The notes: generated from the sequence alone by a model not told the origin. A stretch of DNA of 64,000 nt from Frateuria_A sp051900415 (GCF_051900415.1 NZ_JBHZGL010000002.1:310001-374000); one strand, 5' to 3'. Counted from the stretch's first letter, positions 8,951-18,290 are shown. Numbers and translations: made by a program.

Positions 8951-9720
8951 TCCACCCCACCGCGCAGATCGATCCCGGCGCCGTCATCGGCAGGAACGTC
9001 ACCATCGGCGCCTACAGCGTGATCGGTGCGGAGGTGGAGATCGGCGAGGGTACGGTGGTCGGTCCGCACGTGGTGATCGAGGGACCGACCAGGATCGGCC
9101 GCGAGAACCGGATCAGCCAGTTCGCCTCGATCGGCGGCGCGGCGCAGGACAAGAAGTTTTCCGGCGAGCGCACCGAGCTGGTGATCGGCGACCGCAACCT
9201 GATCCGCGAGTTCGTCACCATCAACCGCGGCACCGGTGAGGGCGGCGGCGTCACGCGCATCGGCGACGACAATTGGCTGCTTGCCTATGTGCACATCGCG
9301 CATGACTGCCAGGTCGGCAACCGCGTCGTGTTCTCCAACTATTCGGCGCTCGCCGGGCACGTGGAGATCGGCGACTGGGTGATCATCTCAGGCTATGCCG
9401 GCGTGCATCAGTTCTGCAAGGTCGGCGCACACGCGTTCATCGGCATGGGCTGCCTGGTCGGCTCCGACGTGCCGCCGTTCGTGATGATGGCCAACGAGCA
9501 GCACGGCCGCCCGCGCGGCATCAACAGCGAGGGCCTCAAGCGCCGCGGTTTCGATGCGCCACGCATCTCCGCGATCAAGCGCGCCTATCGCACGCTCTAC
9601 ATGGCCGGCCTGTCGTTGCCCGAGGCGCGCGTGCAGCTGGAAACCCAGGCACAGGACAGCGACGACGTGCGCGAGATGCTGGAGTTCCTGGGGCGCAGCG
9701 AACGTTCGCTGGCCCGATAA
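8947..9720 (+). CDS. lpxA: UDP-N-acetylglucosamine acyltransferase
   Basis: First step of lipid A synthesis: moves a 3-hydroxyacyl chain from ACP to the 3-OH of UDP-GlcNAc. 257 residues. The N-terminal beta-helix is built from repeats such as IHPTAQIDPGAVIG and VTIGAYSVIGAEVEIGEG. IAHDCQVGN holds the catalytic His. The C-terminal helical domain contains RRGFDAPRISAIKRAYRTLY. Translation overlaps fabZ by 4 nt; lpxB starts 58 nt downstream. Confidence 0.97.
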   Translation: MIHPTAQIDPGAVIGRNVTIGAYSVIGAEVEIGEGTVVGPHVVIEGPTRIGRENRISQFASIGGAAQDKKFSGERTELVIGDRNLIREFVTINRGTGEGGGVTRIGDDNWLLAYVHIAHDCQVGNRVVFSNYSALAGHVEIGDWVIISGYAGVHQFCKVGAHAFIGMGCLVGSDVPPFVMMANEQHGRPRGINSEGLKRRGFDAPRISAIKRAYRTLYMAGLSLPEARVQLETQAQDSDDVREMLEFLGRSERSLAR

Positions 9721-9778
9721 GCGCCTCGCTTATCGGAAATCGGCATGGGTTCTTGCTTTGGCTCCAGGAGACCTCGGC

Positions 9779-10993
9779 ATGCAGGCTAGCGAAGTCTCCA
9801 TACAAGTCCCTCTCATCGCCCTCATTGCCGGCGAAGACTCCGGCGACCAGCTCGGTGCCGAGCTGATCGCCGCGCTGCGCAAGCGTTATCCGCAGGCCCG
9901 CTTCGTGGGCATCGGCGGCGCGCGCATGCAGCGTGAAGGTTTCGAATCCTGGTACGACATCCGCGAGCTCTCGGTGATGGGTTTTGCCGAGGTGGTGCGG
10001 CACCTGCCGCGGCTGCTGCGCCTGCGCAAGGCGCTGCTCGGTCGCCTGCTCGAGACGCGCCCCGACGTCGTGGTCGGCATCGACGCGCCGGATTTCAATC
10101 TGGGCGTGGAGCGCCGCCTGCGCGAAGCCGGCCTGCGCACCGTGCACTACGTCAGCCCGTCGGTCTGGGCCTGGCGCGAGAAGCGCGCGGAGAAGATCGG
10201 TGCGAGCGCCGATCGCGTGCTGTGCCTGTTCCCGATGGAACCGCCGATCTACCAGCGCCACGGCGTCGACGCCCGCTTCGTCGGCCATCCTCTGGCCGAC
10301 CGCTTCGCGCTGGTGTCCGATCGCGTGGGCGCGCGAGACGCCCTGCAATTGCCGCAGGACGCCCCGGTGCTGGCCGTACTGCCGGGCAGCCGACCATCGG
10401 AGATCGACCGGCTGGGCGCCATCTTCACCGATGCGGCGCGGCGCGTCAGCGCGGCCCTGCCTGGCCTGCGCATCGTGCTCCCCGCGGCCAACGCGCAGGT
10501 GCATGCGCGATTGAAGACCCTGCTGGCGAGGGGCTCGCGAGACGAGAGTGCGCCGCTGCTGATCGAAGGGCATGCCCACGAGGCCATGCTGGCCGCCGAC
10601 GTGGTGCTGCTCGCCTCTGGCACCGCAACGCTTGAAGCGATGCTGGCCAAGCGCCCGATGGTGGTCGGCTACCGCGTGTCGCCGTGGAGCTACCGCATCG
10701 CCCGCGCCTTCAACATGCTCAAGACCGACGTGTACGCGCTGCCCAACATCCTGGCGCGCGCCTGCGGGCTGGGGCAGGAAAAGCTGGTGCCCGAGCTGAT
10801 GCAGGACGACTGCACGGCGGAGAATCTGGCACAGGCCACGCTGGCGCTGTTCGCCGACAGCGAACGGCGCGGGCGGGTCGTCGCCGCGTTCGAACAACTG
10901 CACCGCGCGCTGCGCGGATCGGAAGAAGGTGGCGCGGGCGAGCGCGCGGCCGCCGCCGTGGCGGAACTGCTGGAGGCCGGACATGTGTCCTGA
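9779..10993 (+). CDS. lpxB: Lipid-A-disaccharide synthase
   Basis: GT19 glycosyltransferase that joins lipid X and UDP-2,3-diacylglucosamine to form the lipid A disaccharide at the inner face of the inner membrane. 404 residues. IALIAGEDSGDQLGAELI (N-terminus), VGIDAPDFNLGVE, YVSPSVWAWREKR and LASGTATLEAMLAKRPMVVGYR are family signatures. ATG 9779 is chosen because AGGAG lies 8 nt upstream and homology starts soon after; in-frame sequence further upstream lies within lpxA. Confidence 0.96.
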   Translation: MQASEVSIQVPLIALIAGEDSGDQLGAELIAALRKRYPQARFVGIGGARMQREGFESWYDIRELSVMGFAEVVRHLPRLLRLRKALLGRLLETRPDVVVGIDAPDFNLGVERRLREAGLRTVHYVSPSVWAWREKRAEKIGASADRVLCLFPMEPPIYQRHGVDARFVGHPLADRFALVSDRVGARDALQLPQDAPVLAVLPGSRPSEIDRLGAIFTDAARRVSAALPGLRIVLPAANAQVHARLKTLLARGSRDESAPLLIEGHAHEAMLAADVVLLASGTATLEAMLAKRPMVVGYRVSPWSYRIARAFNMLKTDVYALPNILARACGLGQEKLVPELMQDDCTAENLAQATLALFADSERRGRVVAAFEQLHRALRGSEEGGAGERAAAAVAELLEAGHVS

Positions 10994-11018
10994 CGGCCTC
11001 GATGACGCCCTAGACCTG

Positions 11019-11168
11019 CTCCCTCTCCCCCATCCCCAATCAGAAAAGGGGGAGAGGGCTGGGGTGAGGGGCCGCTCCAGCGATGAAGTGACTACGAAGC
11101 GTGCTCCGCTGGAACTCCCCGCAAGCCTTGTCCCCTCACCTCAATCCTCTCCCCGGAGGGGAGAGGAA
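11019..11168. repeat. R2 palindrome pair before rnhB
   Basis: Left element 11019-11071 (CTCCCTCTCCCCCAT ... GGGGGAGAGGG followed by CTGGGGTGAGGGG) and right element 11130-11168 in the opposite orientation (CCCCTCACC ... CCTCTCCCCGGAGGGGAGAGG). The end of the right copy immediately precedes the proposed rnhB start. Confidence 0.8.
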
Positions 11169-11174
11169 GCAGAC

Positions 11175-11822
11175 GTGCGATGCGATGTCGCCCCGCCGAC
11201 CCGTCCAGCGCCTGGGCGAGCCAGGTCTCCGTCGAAACCCGCGCGATTGGTGGCCGGCGTCGACGAAGCCGGCCGCGGGCCGCTCGCCGGCCCGCTGGCA
11301 GTCGCGGCCGTCATCCTCAATCCGCGCCACAAAATCGAAGGCCTGGACGACTCCAAGAAACTCACCGAGGCCCGCCGCGAAGCGCTCTATGCCCAGATCG
11401 TCCAGCGTGCGCTGGCCTGGCACGTGGTGCTGGTGGAGGTCGAGGAGATCGACCGGATCAACATCTTCCAGGCGACCATGGCCGGCATGTGCCGCGCCGT
11501 GGCCGGCCTGGAGGTCGCCGCGCATGAGGCGTGGATCGACGGCAACCAGTTGCCCAAGGCGCTGCCCTGCCCCGGCAAGGCCATCGTCGGCGGTGACGCC
11601 CTGAAGCCGGCGATCAGCGCCGCGTCGATCATTGCCAAGGTCACCCGTGACCGTTTGATGCGCGCGATGGACGTGCAACACCCTGGCTACGGTTTCGCCA
11701 GCCACAAGGGTTACTCGACTCCCGAGCACCTGGCCGCGCTCAGGCAGCTCGGCCCCTGCTCGCTGCACCGGCGAAGCTTCGCCCCGGTGAAACTGCTGTT
11801 CGATCAGGGCAGTCTCTTCTGA
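11175..11822 (+). CDS. rnhB: Ribonuclease HII
   Basis: Removes RNA from RNA-DNA hybrids and misincorporated ribonucleotides. About 215 residues from the chosen start. The core begins with RLVAGVDEAGRGPLAGPLAV, which contains the first catalytic Asp-Glu pair. LDDSKKL and the ISAASIIAKVTRD region with the DVQHPGYGFASHKGY element are present. The start is uncertain: GTG 11175 has an AGAGGAA stretch just upstream supplied by an R2 repeat, while TTG 11247 or GTG 11250 would remove about 24 poorly conserved residues. It sits between lpxB and dnaE, a common order. Confidence 0.93.
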   Translation: MRCDVAPPTRPAPGRARSPSKPARLVAGVDEAGRGPLAGPLAVAAVILNPRHKIEGLDDSKKLTEARREALYAQIVQRALAWHVVLVEVEEIDRINIFQATMAGMCRAVAGLEVAAHEAWIDGNQLPKALPCPGKAIVGGDALKPAISAASIIAKVTRDRLMRAMDVQHPGYGFASHKGYSTPEHLAALRQLGPCSLHRRSFAPVKLLFDQGSLF

Positions 11823-12005
11823 GCCCGGCGCGGCATGCGTTTCCACACCGGGCACCGCTGCAAAAATAGGCCATCGGTCTATGCAACTTTTCCGCGGATA
11901 GGCGCATCCTATGGCTCAGGGAAGTCGGCCGGTCAGCGCCGCCTTCCAGCGTTCGCACGGACGCCGTCGTCCTCCACCGCGGAAACCCTCCGCAGGAGTC
12001 GTGCC

Positions 12006-12209
12006 ATGTTGTCGCGCTTCTTCCATGTGCGCTCTGCACTCAAGCCGTTCGCCGCGCCCTCGGCCAGCCCGACCATCGAGCCCGGCATCAATCCCCCGCC
12101 CGAGCCTATCCTCCCCCACGTCGATTACGACAGGCATCCGCTGGAAACCAGCGGCTTCGACCACTACGTCGAGTGGAACGAGGACGACGAGCGGTTCTTG
12201 GTCCACTGA
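12006..12209 (+). CDS. Small protein of unknown function (67 aa)
   Basis: A 67-residue frame starting at ATG 12006 with AGGAG 7 nt upstream, a well-placed ribosome binding site. The N-terminal third is basic (MLSRFFHVRSALKPF). A proline-rich middle (GINPPPEPILPHVDYDRHPLE) leads to an acidic C-terminus (YVEWNEDDERFLVH). No membrane segment or signal peptide is seen. It occupies the gap between rnhB and dnaE. I do not recognise the family; the binding site and biased composition suggest a real gene. Confidence 0.55.
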   Translation: MLSRFFHVRSALKPFAAPSASPTIEPGINPPPEPILPHVDYDRHPLETSGFDHYVEWNEDDERFLVH

Positions 12210-12306
12210 GCGCGACCGCCGGGTCCTGGCTCACTGTCAAGCTTGTAGGAAGCAGGCGCCGCGCGTAGCCTTCACGGACTAACCCGGGGATGCTCCCGAG
12301 TCCTTG

Positions 12307-15300
12307 ATGTCTGCCCGCTTCGTCCACTTCCACCTGCACAGCGAGTACTCGCTGGTCGACTCGACCATCCGCATCAAGGCGCTGGTCGACGCCTGCGTGC
12401 GCGAAGGGATGCCGGCGGTGGCGCTCACCGACGACAGCAACATGTTCGCGCTGGTGAAGTTCTACAAGGCGTGCAGCGGCGCGGGCATCAAGCCGATCGG
12501 CGGTTGCGACCTGTGGATCGGCTCGCCGGATGATCCGCGTCCGTGGCGACTGACCCTGGTCTGCCAGAACCGCGAGGGCTACCTCAACCTGTCGCGCCTG
12601 GTCTCGCGCGCCTGGCGCGATGGCCAGCACGGCGGCAAGGCGCTGGTCGAGGCGAACTGGCTGACCCCGGACACGACCACCGGGCTGATCGCCCTGCTCG
12701 GGCGCGAGAGCGAGGTCGGTCGCATCGCGGTGAGCCAGGGCGTGGACGCCGGCATTGCCCGGTTGCAACCGCTGGTGCGTCTTTTTCCCGAGCGCCTGTA
12801 TCTCGAACTCACCCGTTGCGGCCGTGAGGGCGAGGAAACCTGGAACACCGCTGCGCTGGCCCTGGGCGACGCGCTCGAACTGCCGCTCATCGCCAGCAAC
12901 GACGTGCGCTTCCTCAAGCAGGACGACTTCGAGGCGCACGAGGCGCGCGTGTGCATCAACCAGGGGCGCGTGCTGGCCGATCCCAAGCGCCCGCGCGACT
13001 ACTCCAACCAGCAGTACCTGAAGTCGCCCGAACAGATGGCGGAACTCTTCGCCGACCTGCCCGAGGCGCTTCAGAACACGGTCGAGCTGGCCAGGCGCTG
13101 CAACCTGGAACTGAAATTCGGCACGTACTACCTGCCCGACTTCCCGGTACCTGACGGCTACGACCTCGACAGCTACATCCGCGACACCGCACGCGCGGGC
13201 CTGGCCGAGCGCCTGGCCGCCAACCCGCTGGCGCCCGGCCACACGCTCGCCGACTACGAAACGCGGCTGGAACGTGAGCTCGACGTCATCATCGAGATGG
13301 GCTTCCCCGGCTACTTCCTGATCGTGGCCGACTTCATCAACTGGGGTAAGCAGAACGGCATCCCGGTGGGCCCGGGCCGCGGTTCGGGCGCCGGTTCGCT
13401 GGTCGCCTGGGTGCTCAAGATCACCGACCTGGACCCGCTGCAGTTCGACCTGCTGTTCGAGCGCTTCCTCAACCCCGAACGCGTGTCGATGCCCGACTTC
13501 GACATCGACTTCTGCATGGACCGCCGCGACGAGGTCATCGACTACGTCGCGCGCAAGTACGGCCGCGAGCACGTCAGCCAGATCATCACCTACGGCTCGA
13601 TGGCCGCCAAGGCGGTGCTGCGCGACTCCGGACGCGTGCTCGGCATGGGTTACAACGCGGTCGACAAGATCGCCAAGCTGATCCCGCCGCGCCCGCTCGA
13701 CCTGACGCTCTCCGACGCGCTCGGTCGCAGCGAGAAGTCGAAGAAGGAACCCGACCGCGTCGTCAAGGAGTTCTGCGAGCTGTACGAGCAGGACGAGGAA
13801 GCGCGCACGCTGATCGACCTGGCGCTCAAGCTGGAGAACCTCACCCGCAACGTCGGCAAGCACGCCGGCGGCGTGGTGATCGGGCCCAAGCCGCTCACCG
13901 AGTTCGCGCCGATGTATTGCGAGCCGGGCGGCGCCGGCATGGTCACCCAGTACGACAAGGACGACGTCGAAGCGGTCGGCCTGGTCAAGTTCGACTTCTT
14001 GGGATTGCGCACGCTCACCATCATCGACTGGGCGATGAAGGCGATCAACGCACGCCGCGCGCAAGCCGGCGAGGACCCGATCGACATCGGCGCGCTGCCG
14101 CTGGACGACGTACCGACCTACGAGTTGCTCAAGCGCGCGCAGACAGTGGCGGTGTTCCAGCTCGAATCCTCCGGCATGCAGCGCATGCTCAAAGACGCCA
14201 AGCCCGACCGCTTCGGCGACATCGTCGCGCTGGTGGCGCTCTACCGCCCCGGCCCGATGGACCTGATCCCCAGCTTCGTGGCGCGCAAGCACGGCCGCGA
14301 GGACGTGGAGTATCCCGACCCGCGCGTCGAACCGATCCTGAAAGAGACCTACGGCATCATGGTCTATCAGGAGCAGGTGATGCAGATGGCGCAGATCGTC
14401 GGCGGCTACACGCTCGGCGGCGCCGACCTGCTGCGCCGCGCGATGGGCAAGAAAAAAGTCGAGGAGATGGTCAAGCACCGCGCGACCTTCCGCGAGGGCG
14501 CCGCGAAGGACGGGCTCCCGGGCGACAAGGCCGACGCCATCTTCGACCTGATGGAGAAGTTTGCCGGCTACGGTTTCAACAAGTCGCACGCGGCCGCCTA
14601 CGCGCTGGTGTCCTACCAGACCGCATGGCTGAAGGCGCACTACCCGGCCGAGTTCATGGCCGCGACGATCTCCTCGGACATGGACAACACCGACAAGGCG
14701 GTGACGTTCCTGGACGAGTCACGCGCGATCGGCCTGACCATCCTGCCGCCGGACGTGAACGCCTCGGATTTCATGTTCGTGGCCGTTGAACCGAAGGTCA
14801 TCCGCTATGGCCTCGGCGCGATCAAGGGTGTCGGCCAGGGCGCCTGCGAGTCGATCGTCGAGGAGCGGCAGCGGGGCGGCCCGTACAAGGACCTGGCCGA
14901 CTTCTGCCGCCGGGTCGATTCGGCCAAGCTCAACCGCCGCGTGCTCGAGGCACTCATCCTTTCCGGCAGCCTGGACGCGCTCGCGCCCAACCGCGCCAGC
15001 CTGATGCTGCAGTTGCCGGACGCGATCAAGGCCGCCGAGCAGCACCTGCGCGACAAGCAGTCCGGCCAGAACGACATGTTCGGCGCGCTGATGGGAACCA
15101 GCACGCCGGCGGTGCAGATCGAGCTGCCGACCGCGCCCGAGTGGCCGCTGGAACAGAAGCTGCAAGGCGAGCGCGACACGCTCGGCCACTACCTCTCCGG
15201 CCATCCCACCGACCCGTGGCGCGAGGAGCTGGCGCAGCTTTCCACCTGTCCGCTGGGCGAGATCGCCGAGCGCTACCAGCCGCCGCGCCCGCGCAAGAGC

Positions 15301-15846
15301 GACGGCGAGGAAAACCGTTTCCGCCGTGGCCCGGACACGCCCTGGACCGTGGCCGGCATGGTCACTGCCGTGCGCAAGCGCGGCGACAGCGACGCCTTCG
15401 TGCGGCTGGAGGACGGCACCGGCATCATCGAGGTCAGCTTCTTCGGCGAGCTCTACCAGCAGGTGGCGCCGCTGCTCACCCGGGACGAGATGCTCATCGT
15501 CGACGGCGGCCTGCGCATCGACGAGTTCTCCGGCGGCGGCTTCCAGCTGCGCGCCCGCGGTGCGATGACGCTGGCCGATGCCTGCCGCCGCCACGCGCGC
15601 GCTCTCAGGGTCAAGCTCAACGGCATCGGGCCGGGCTTCGAGCAGGAACTCAAGCAGACCCTCGCCGGCTACCGTGGCGGCCGCGCCACGGTGATCCTGC
15701 ACGGCTACCACAACCGCAGCGCCCAGGCCGACCTGGAACTGGGCGAACAATGGCGCGTGGAAGCCATCCCCGACCTGCTGCGAGCCCTGCGCGGGCTGTC
15801 GTGGGTGGAAGCGGCCAAGCTCCGGATCGTCAAGTCCGAAGCCTGA
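12307..15846 (+). CDS. dnaE: DNA polymerase III alpha subunit
   Basis: Replicative polymerase catalytic subunit, 1179 residues. An N-terminal PHP domain (FVHFHLHSEYSLVDS) is followed by the palm domain with the metal-binding PDFDIDF motif (residues 396-402, catalytic D399 and D401). Then come a tandem helix-hairpin-helix region (AGYGFNKSHAAAYALVSYQ) and a C-terminal OB fold (about 1015-1090, TVAGMVTAVRKRGDSDAF). A TTG directly precedes the ATG; the ATG is preferred. The 97-nt gap upstream holds no clear promoter. accA follows after 221 nt. Confidence 0.98.
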   Translation: MSARFVHFHLHSEYSLVDSTIRIKALVDACVREGMPAVALTDDSNMFALVKFYKACSGAGIKPIGGCDLWIGSPDDPRPWRLTLVCQNREGYLNLSRLVSRAWRDGQHGGKALVEANWLTPDTTTGLIALLGRESEVGRIAVSQGVDAGIARLQPLVRLFPERLYLELTRCGREGEETWNTAALALGDALELPLIASNDVRFLKQDDFEAHEARVCINQGRVLADPKRPRDYSNQQYLKSPEQMAELFADLPEALQNTVELARRCNLELKFGTYYLPDFPVPDGYDLDSYIRDTARAGLAERLAANPLAPGHTLADYETRLERELDVIIEMGFPGYFLIVADFINWGKQNGIPVGPGRGSGAGSLVAWVLKITDLDPLQFDLLFERFLNPERVSMPDFDIDFCMDRRDEVIDYVARKYGREHVSQIITYGSMAAKAVLRDSGRVLGMGYNAVDKIAKLIPPRPLDLTLSDALGRSEKSKKEPDRVVKEFCELYEQDEEARTLIDLALKLENLTRNVGKHAGGVVIGPKPLTEFAPMYCEPGGAGMVTQYDKDDVEAVGLVKFDFLGLRTLTIIDWAMKAINARRAQAGEDPIDIGALPLDDVPTYELLKRAQTVAVFQLESSGMQRMLKDAKPDRFGDIVALVALYRPGPMDLIPSFVARKHGREDVEYPDPRVEPILKETYGIMVYQEQVMQMAQIVGGYTLGGADLLRRAMGKKKVEEMVKHRATFREGAAKDGLPGDKADAIFDLMEKFAGYGFNKSHAAAYALVSYQTAWLKAHYPAEFMAATISSDMDNTDKAVTFLDESRAIGLTILPPDVNASDFMFVAVEPKVIRYGLGAIKGVGQGACESIVEERQRGGPYKDLADFCRRVDSAKLNRRVLEALILSGSLDALAPNRASLMLQLPDAIKAAEQHLRDKQSGQNDMFGALMGTSTPAVQIELPTAPEWPLEQKLQGERDTLGHYLSGHPTDPWREELAQLSTCPLGEIAERYQPPRPRKSDGEENRFRRGPDTPWTVAGMVTAVRKRGDSDAFVRLEDGTGIIEVSFFGELYQQVAPLLTRDEMLIVDGGLRIDEFSGGGFQLRARGAMTLADACRRHARALRVKLNGIGPGFEQELKQTLAGYRGGRATVILHGYHNRSAQADLELGEQWRVEAIPDLLRALRGLSWVEAAKLRIVKSEA

Positions 15847-16006
15847 CATGCCCCTCTCCCGCCCGGCGGGATCCGAACGAGGGAACAAGGCACGCCCTTC
15901 CCTGGGCGTAGGCCTGAAGGGCCGAAGTCGAAGAACCACCCCGCCACAGGCGGCGCTTGGACTCCGATCCGCCCGGGGCGAACGGCCATGACCCCATACG
16001 CCTGCG

Positions 16007-16037
16007 TTCCCGCCTTTCCACCCACCCCGGCTATACT
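16007..16037 (+). promoter_or_regulatory. Weak candidate promoter for accA
   Basis: TATACT at 16032-16037 is a good -10 hexamer 31 nt before the accA ATG. The best -35 candidate (TTCCCG, 16007-16012) is poor and 19 nt away. The rest of the dnaE-accA gap (15847-16067) contains GC-rich sequence related to R2 but no other clear signal. Confidence 0.3.
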
Positions 16038-16067
16038 GGCCCGCTCAGCGTCCCGAATCGCCCGCGA

Positions 16068-17024
16068 ATGAACCCCAACTTCCTCGATTTCGAACAACCG
16101 CTCGCCGAACTGGAAGCGAAGATCGAAGAACTGCGCCATGCCAGCCACGGCCAGGCCTTCAACATCGATGAGGAAGTCTCGCGCCTGCGCGAGAAGCTCA
16201 AGGTCAAGACGGCCGAGATCTTCCGCAACCTCAATTCCTGGCAGGTCACCCAGCTCTCGCGCCATCCGGCGCGGCCCTACACGCTGGACTACATCGGCGT
16301 GATCTGCGAAGAGTTCCAGGAACTGGCCGGCGACCGCGCCTACGCCGATGACGCCGCCATCGTGGGTGGGCTGGGCCGCATCAACGGCAAGCCGGTGATG
16401 ATCATCGGCCACCAGAAGGGCCGCGACACCAAGACCAAGGTGCGCCGCAACTTCGGCATGCCGCGCCCGGAGGGCTATCGCAAGGCGCTGCGCCTGATGA
16501 AGATGGCCGAGCGCTTCGGCCTGCCGCTGCTGACCTTCATCGACACCCCTGGCGCCTACCCGGGCGTCGGCGCCGAGGAGCGCGGCCAGAGCGAGGCGAT
16601 CGCCCGCAACCTGCTGGAAATGGCCGACCTCAAGACCCCGATCGTCTGCACGGTGATCGGCGAGGGTGGCTCCGGCGGCGCGCTGGCGATCGGCGTGGGC
16701 GACCGCGTGAATATGCTGCAGTACTCGACCTACTCGGTCATCTCGCCCGAAGGTTGCGCCTCGATCCTGTGGAAGAGCCAGGACAAGGCCCGCGACGCCG
16801 CCGAGGCACTGGGCATGACCGCCCCGCGCCTGCACGAGCTCGGCCTGGTCGACAAGGTCATCCGCGAGCCGCTGGGCGGTGCCCATCGCAGCCCGCGCTC
16901 GATGGCCGTGCGCCTCAAGGCCGTGCTGATGAACCAGCTCGACGAGCTCGAAGCGATCGCCGAGCCCGACCTGCTGGAGCAGCGCTACAAGCGCCTGCGC
17001 AGCTACGGCGCCTACGCGGAATAA
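16068..17024 (+). CDS. accA: Acetyl-CoA carboxylase carboxyltransferase subunit alpha
   Basis: Carboxyltransferase alpha subunit; with AccD it transfers the carboxyl group from biotin-BCCP to acetyl-CoA, giving malonyl-CoA for fatty acid synthesis. 318 residues, matching the family. NPNFLDFEQPLAELEAKIEEL opens the protein. TFIDTPGAYPGVGAEERGQSEAIA and IGEGGSGGALAIGVGD are the acyl-CoA/oxyanion-hole motifs, followed by YSVISPEGCASILWK. The ATG at 16068 matches the conserved N-terminus. The next gene begins 4 nt after the stop. Confidence 0.97.
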   Translation: MNPNFLDFEQPLAELEAKIEELRHASHGQAFNIDEEVSRLREKLKVKTAEIFRNLNSWQVTQLSRHPARPYTLDYIGVICEEFQELAGDRAYADDAAIVGGLGRINGKPVMIIGHQKGRDTKTKVRRNFGMPRPEGYRKALRLMKMAERFGLPLLTFIDTPGAYPGVGAEERGQSEAIARNLLEMADLKTPIVCTVIGEGGSGGALAIGVGDRVNMLQYSTYSVISPEGCASILWKSQDKARDAAEALGMTAPRLHELGLVDKVIREPLGGAHRSPRSMAVRLKAVLMNQLDELEAIAEPDLLEQRYKRLRSYGAYAE

Positions 17025-17028
17025 GCCC

Positions 17029-17415
17029 ATGGCCGGCGTGCGCGGCCTCGCCCACGCAAACATCCGCGCGCCGGAGGCCATGATCGCGCGCCTGTGCCGC
17101 TTCTATATCGACATAGTGGGCCTGCACGAAGGCCCGCGGCCGGCGTTCCGCTCCGGTTCGCGCGGCCACTGGCTCTACGCCAGCGAGACCGACGTGCTGC
17201 ACCTGACGATCGCCGGCCCAGGTGACACCCCTGCTGCCCCGACCGGCCACCTCGATCACCTGGCCTTCGCCTGCACCGACCTTGCCGCCACCCGCGCGCG
17301 GCTGGATGCGGCCGGGCTGGCCTACGAGATCGACGAGGTGGACGAACTGGGCCAGGTGCAGCTCTTCCTCACCGATCCCTGCGGCCTGGACATCGAGCTC
17401 AACTTCAGCCGGTGA
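17029..17415 (+). CDS. VOC-superfamily (glyoxalase/dioxygenase-fold) protein
   Basis: 128 residues with two beta-alpha-beta-beta-beta units of the vicinal oxygen chelate fold. Likely metal ligands are His9 (LAHANI), His77 (HLDHLAF) and Glu123 (DIELNF), in the expected order. The substrate cannot be predicted; the family includes glyoxalase I, fosfomycin resistance enzymes and dioxygenases. It starts 4 nt after accA, so the two are probably cotranscribed. An R1 palindrome begins 2 nt after the stop. Confidence 0.85.
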   Translation: MAGVRGLAHANIRAPEAMIARLCRFYIDIVGLHEGPRPAFRSGSRGHWLYASETDVLHLTIAGPGDTPAAPTGHLDHLAFACTDLAATRARLDAAGLAYEIDEVDELGQVQLFLTDPCGLDIELNFSR

Positions 17416-17417
17416 AC

Positions 17418-17482
17418 TTGTAGGAGCGCACCTGTGCGCGACCCGCAGGCATCCCGGTCGCGCACAGGTGCGCTCCTACAAA
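17418..17482. repeat. R1 palindrome
   Basis: TTGTAGGAGCGCACCTGTGC arm, a short centre, and the complementary arm ending GCGCTCCTACAA. It begins 2 nt after the VOC gene stop and lies in the gap before the NYN-domain gene. Confidence 0.92.
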
Positions 17483-17534
17483 GAGCCTCGACCCTCCGCG
17501 GTTTACTATCGAGACCCGTCCCGGAGAGGTTGCC

Positions 17535-18290
17535 ATGGCCGACCACGCCAAGCTCGCCGTACTGATCGACGCCGACAACGCCCAGCCCGGCCTGGCCGAG
17601 GGCCTGCTCGCCGAAGTGGCCCGCTACGGCACCGCCCACGTCAAACGCGCCTATGGCGACTGGACCGACAACCACCTGCGCGGCTGGAAGGACCGGCTGC
17701 TGGACCTGTCGATCCAGCCGATCCAGCAATTCGGCTACACCAAGGGCAAGAACGCCACCGACTCGGCGATGATCATTGACGCAATGGACCTGTTGTACAC
17801 CGGTCGCTTCGACGGCTTTTGCATCGTCTCCAGCGACAGCGATTTCACCCACCTGGCCGGGCGCATCCGCGAATCGGGCCTGACCGTGTACGGCTTCGGC
17901 GAGCGCAAGACGCCCGCGCCGTTCGTCGCCGCCTGCGACAAGTTCATCTACACCGACGTGCTCGGCAAACCGGACAGCGACAACGAAAAGCCGGCCGAGC
18001 TTGCGCCGCGCATGAACACGCAGGAGCTGCGCCAGGACACCCGACTGGTCAACCTGCTGCGCAACGCGATCGAGGATGCCGCCGACGATACCGGCTGGGC
18101 CGGCCTGGGCGCCGTCGGCAGCATGGTCAGCAAGCGTGCGCCGGAGTTCGACTCGCGCAACTGGGGCTATGGCAAGTTGAGTGGCCTCATCGCCGCGATC
18201 GGACTGTTCGAAACCGAGGACCGCCAGCACGGCAACGGCAAGCACATCTACGTGCGCAACAACAAGAAGAAGCCGGCTGCCCGTGAGTAG
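17535..18290 (+). CDS. NYN-domain (PIN-like) protein with C-terminal OST-HTH/LOTUS-like domain
   Basis: 251 residues. The N-terminal NYN domain (about 5-145) shows the acidic residues expected of the PIN-like nuclease fold: LIDADNA (D12, D14), GKNATDSAMIIDAMDLL and IVSSDSDFTHLA. The C-terminal part (about 165-245, TRLVNLLRNAI ... LGAVGSMVSK ... YGKLSGLIAAIGLFE) fits an OST-HTH/LOTUS RNA-binding domain. This architecture is known from LabA/DUF88 proteins and is predicted to act on RNA. The stop overlaps the tilS start by 8 nt. The cellular role is unknown. Confidence 0.85.
   Translation: MADHAKLAVLIDADNAQPGLAEGLLAEVARYGTAHVKRAYGDWTDNHLRGWKDRLLDLSIQPIQQFGYTKGKNATDSAMIIDAMDLLYTGRFDGFCIVSSDSDFTHLAGRIRESGLTVYGFGERKTPAPFVAACDKFIYTDVLGKPDSDNEKPAELAPRMNTQELRQDTRLVNLLRNAIEDAADDTGWAGLGAVGSMVSKRAPEFDSRNWGYGKLSGLIAAIGLFETEDRQHGNGKHIYVRNNKKKPAARE

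Noticed and set aside
10929..11174. Longer N-terminus for RnhB running through R2 repeat DNA
   Set aside because: The extra residues are translated repeats and overlap the end of lpxB; RNase HII homologues start near the GVDEAGRG block.
12106..14640. 844-codon minus-strand frame antisense to dnaE
   Set aside because: Same reason: a shadow of dnaE codon bias with no domain or ribosome site.
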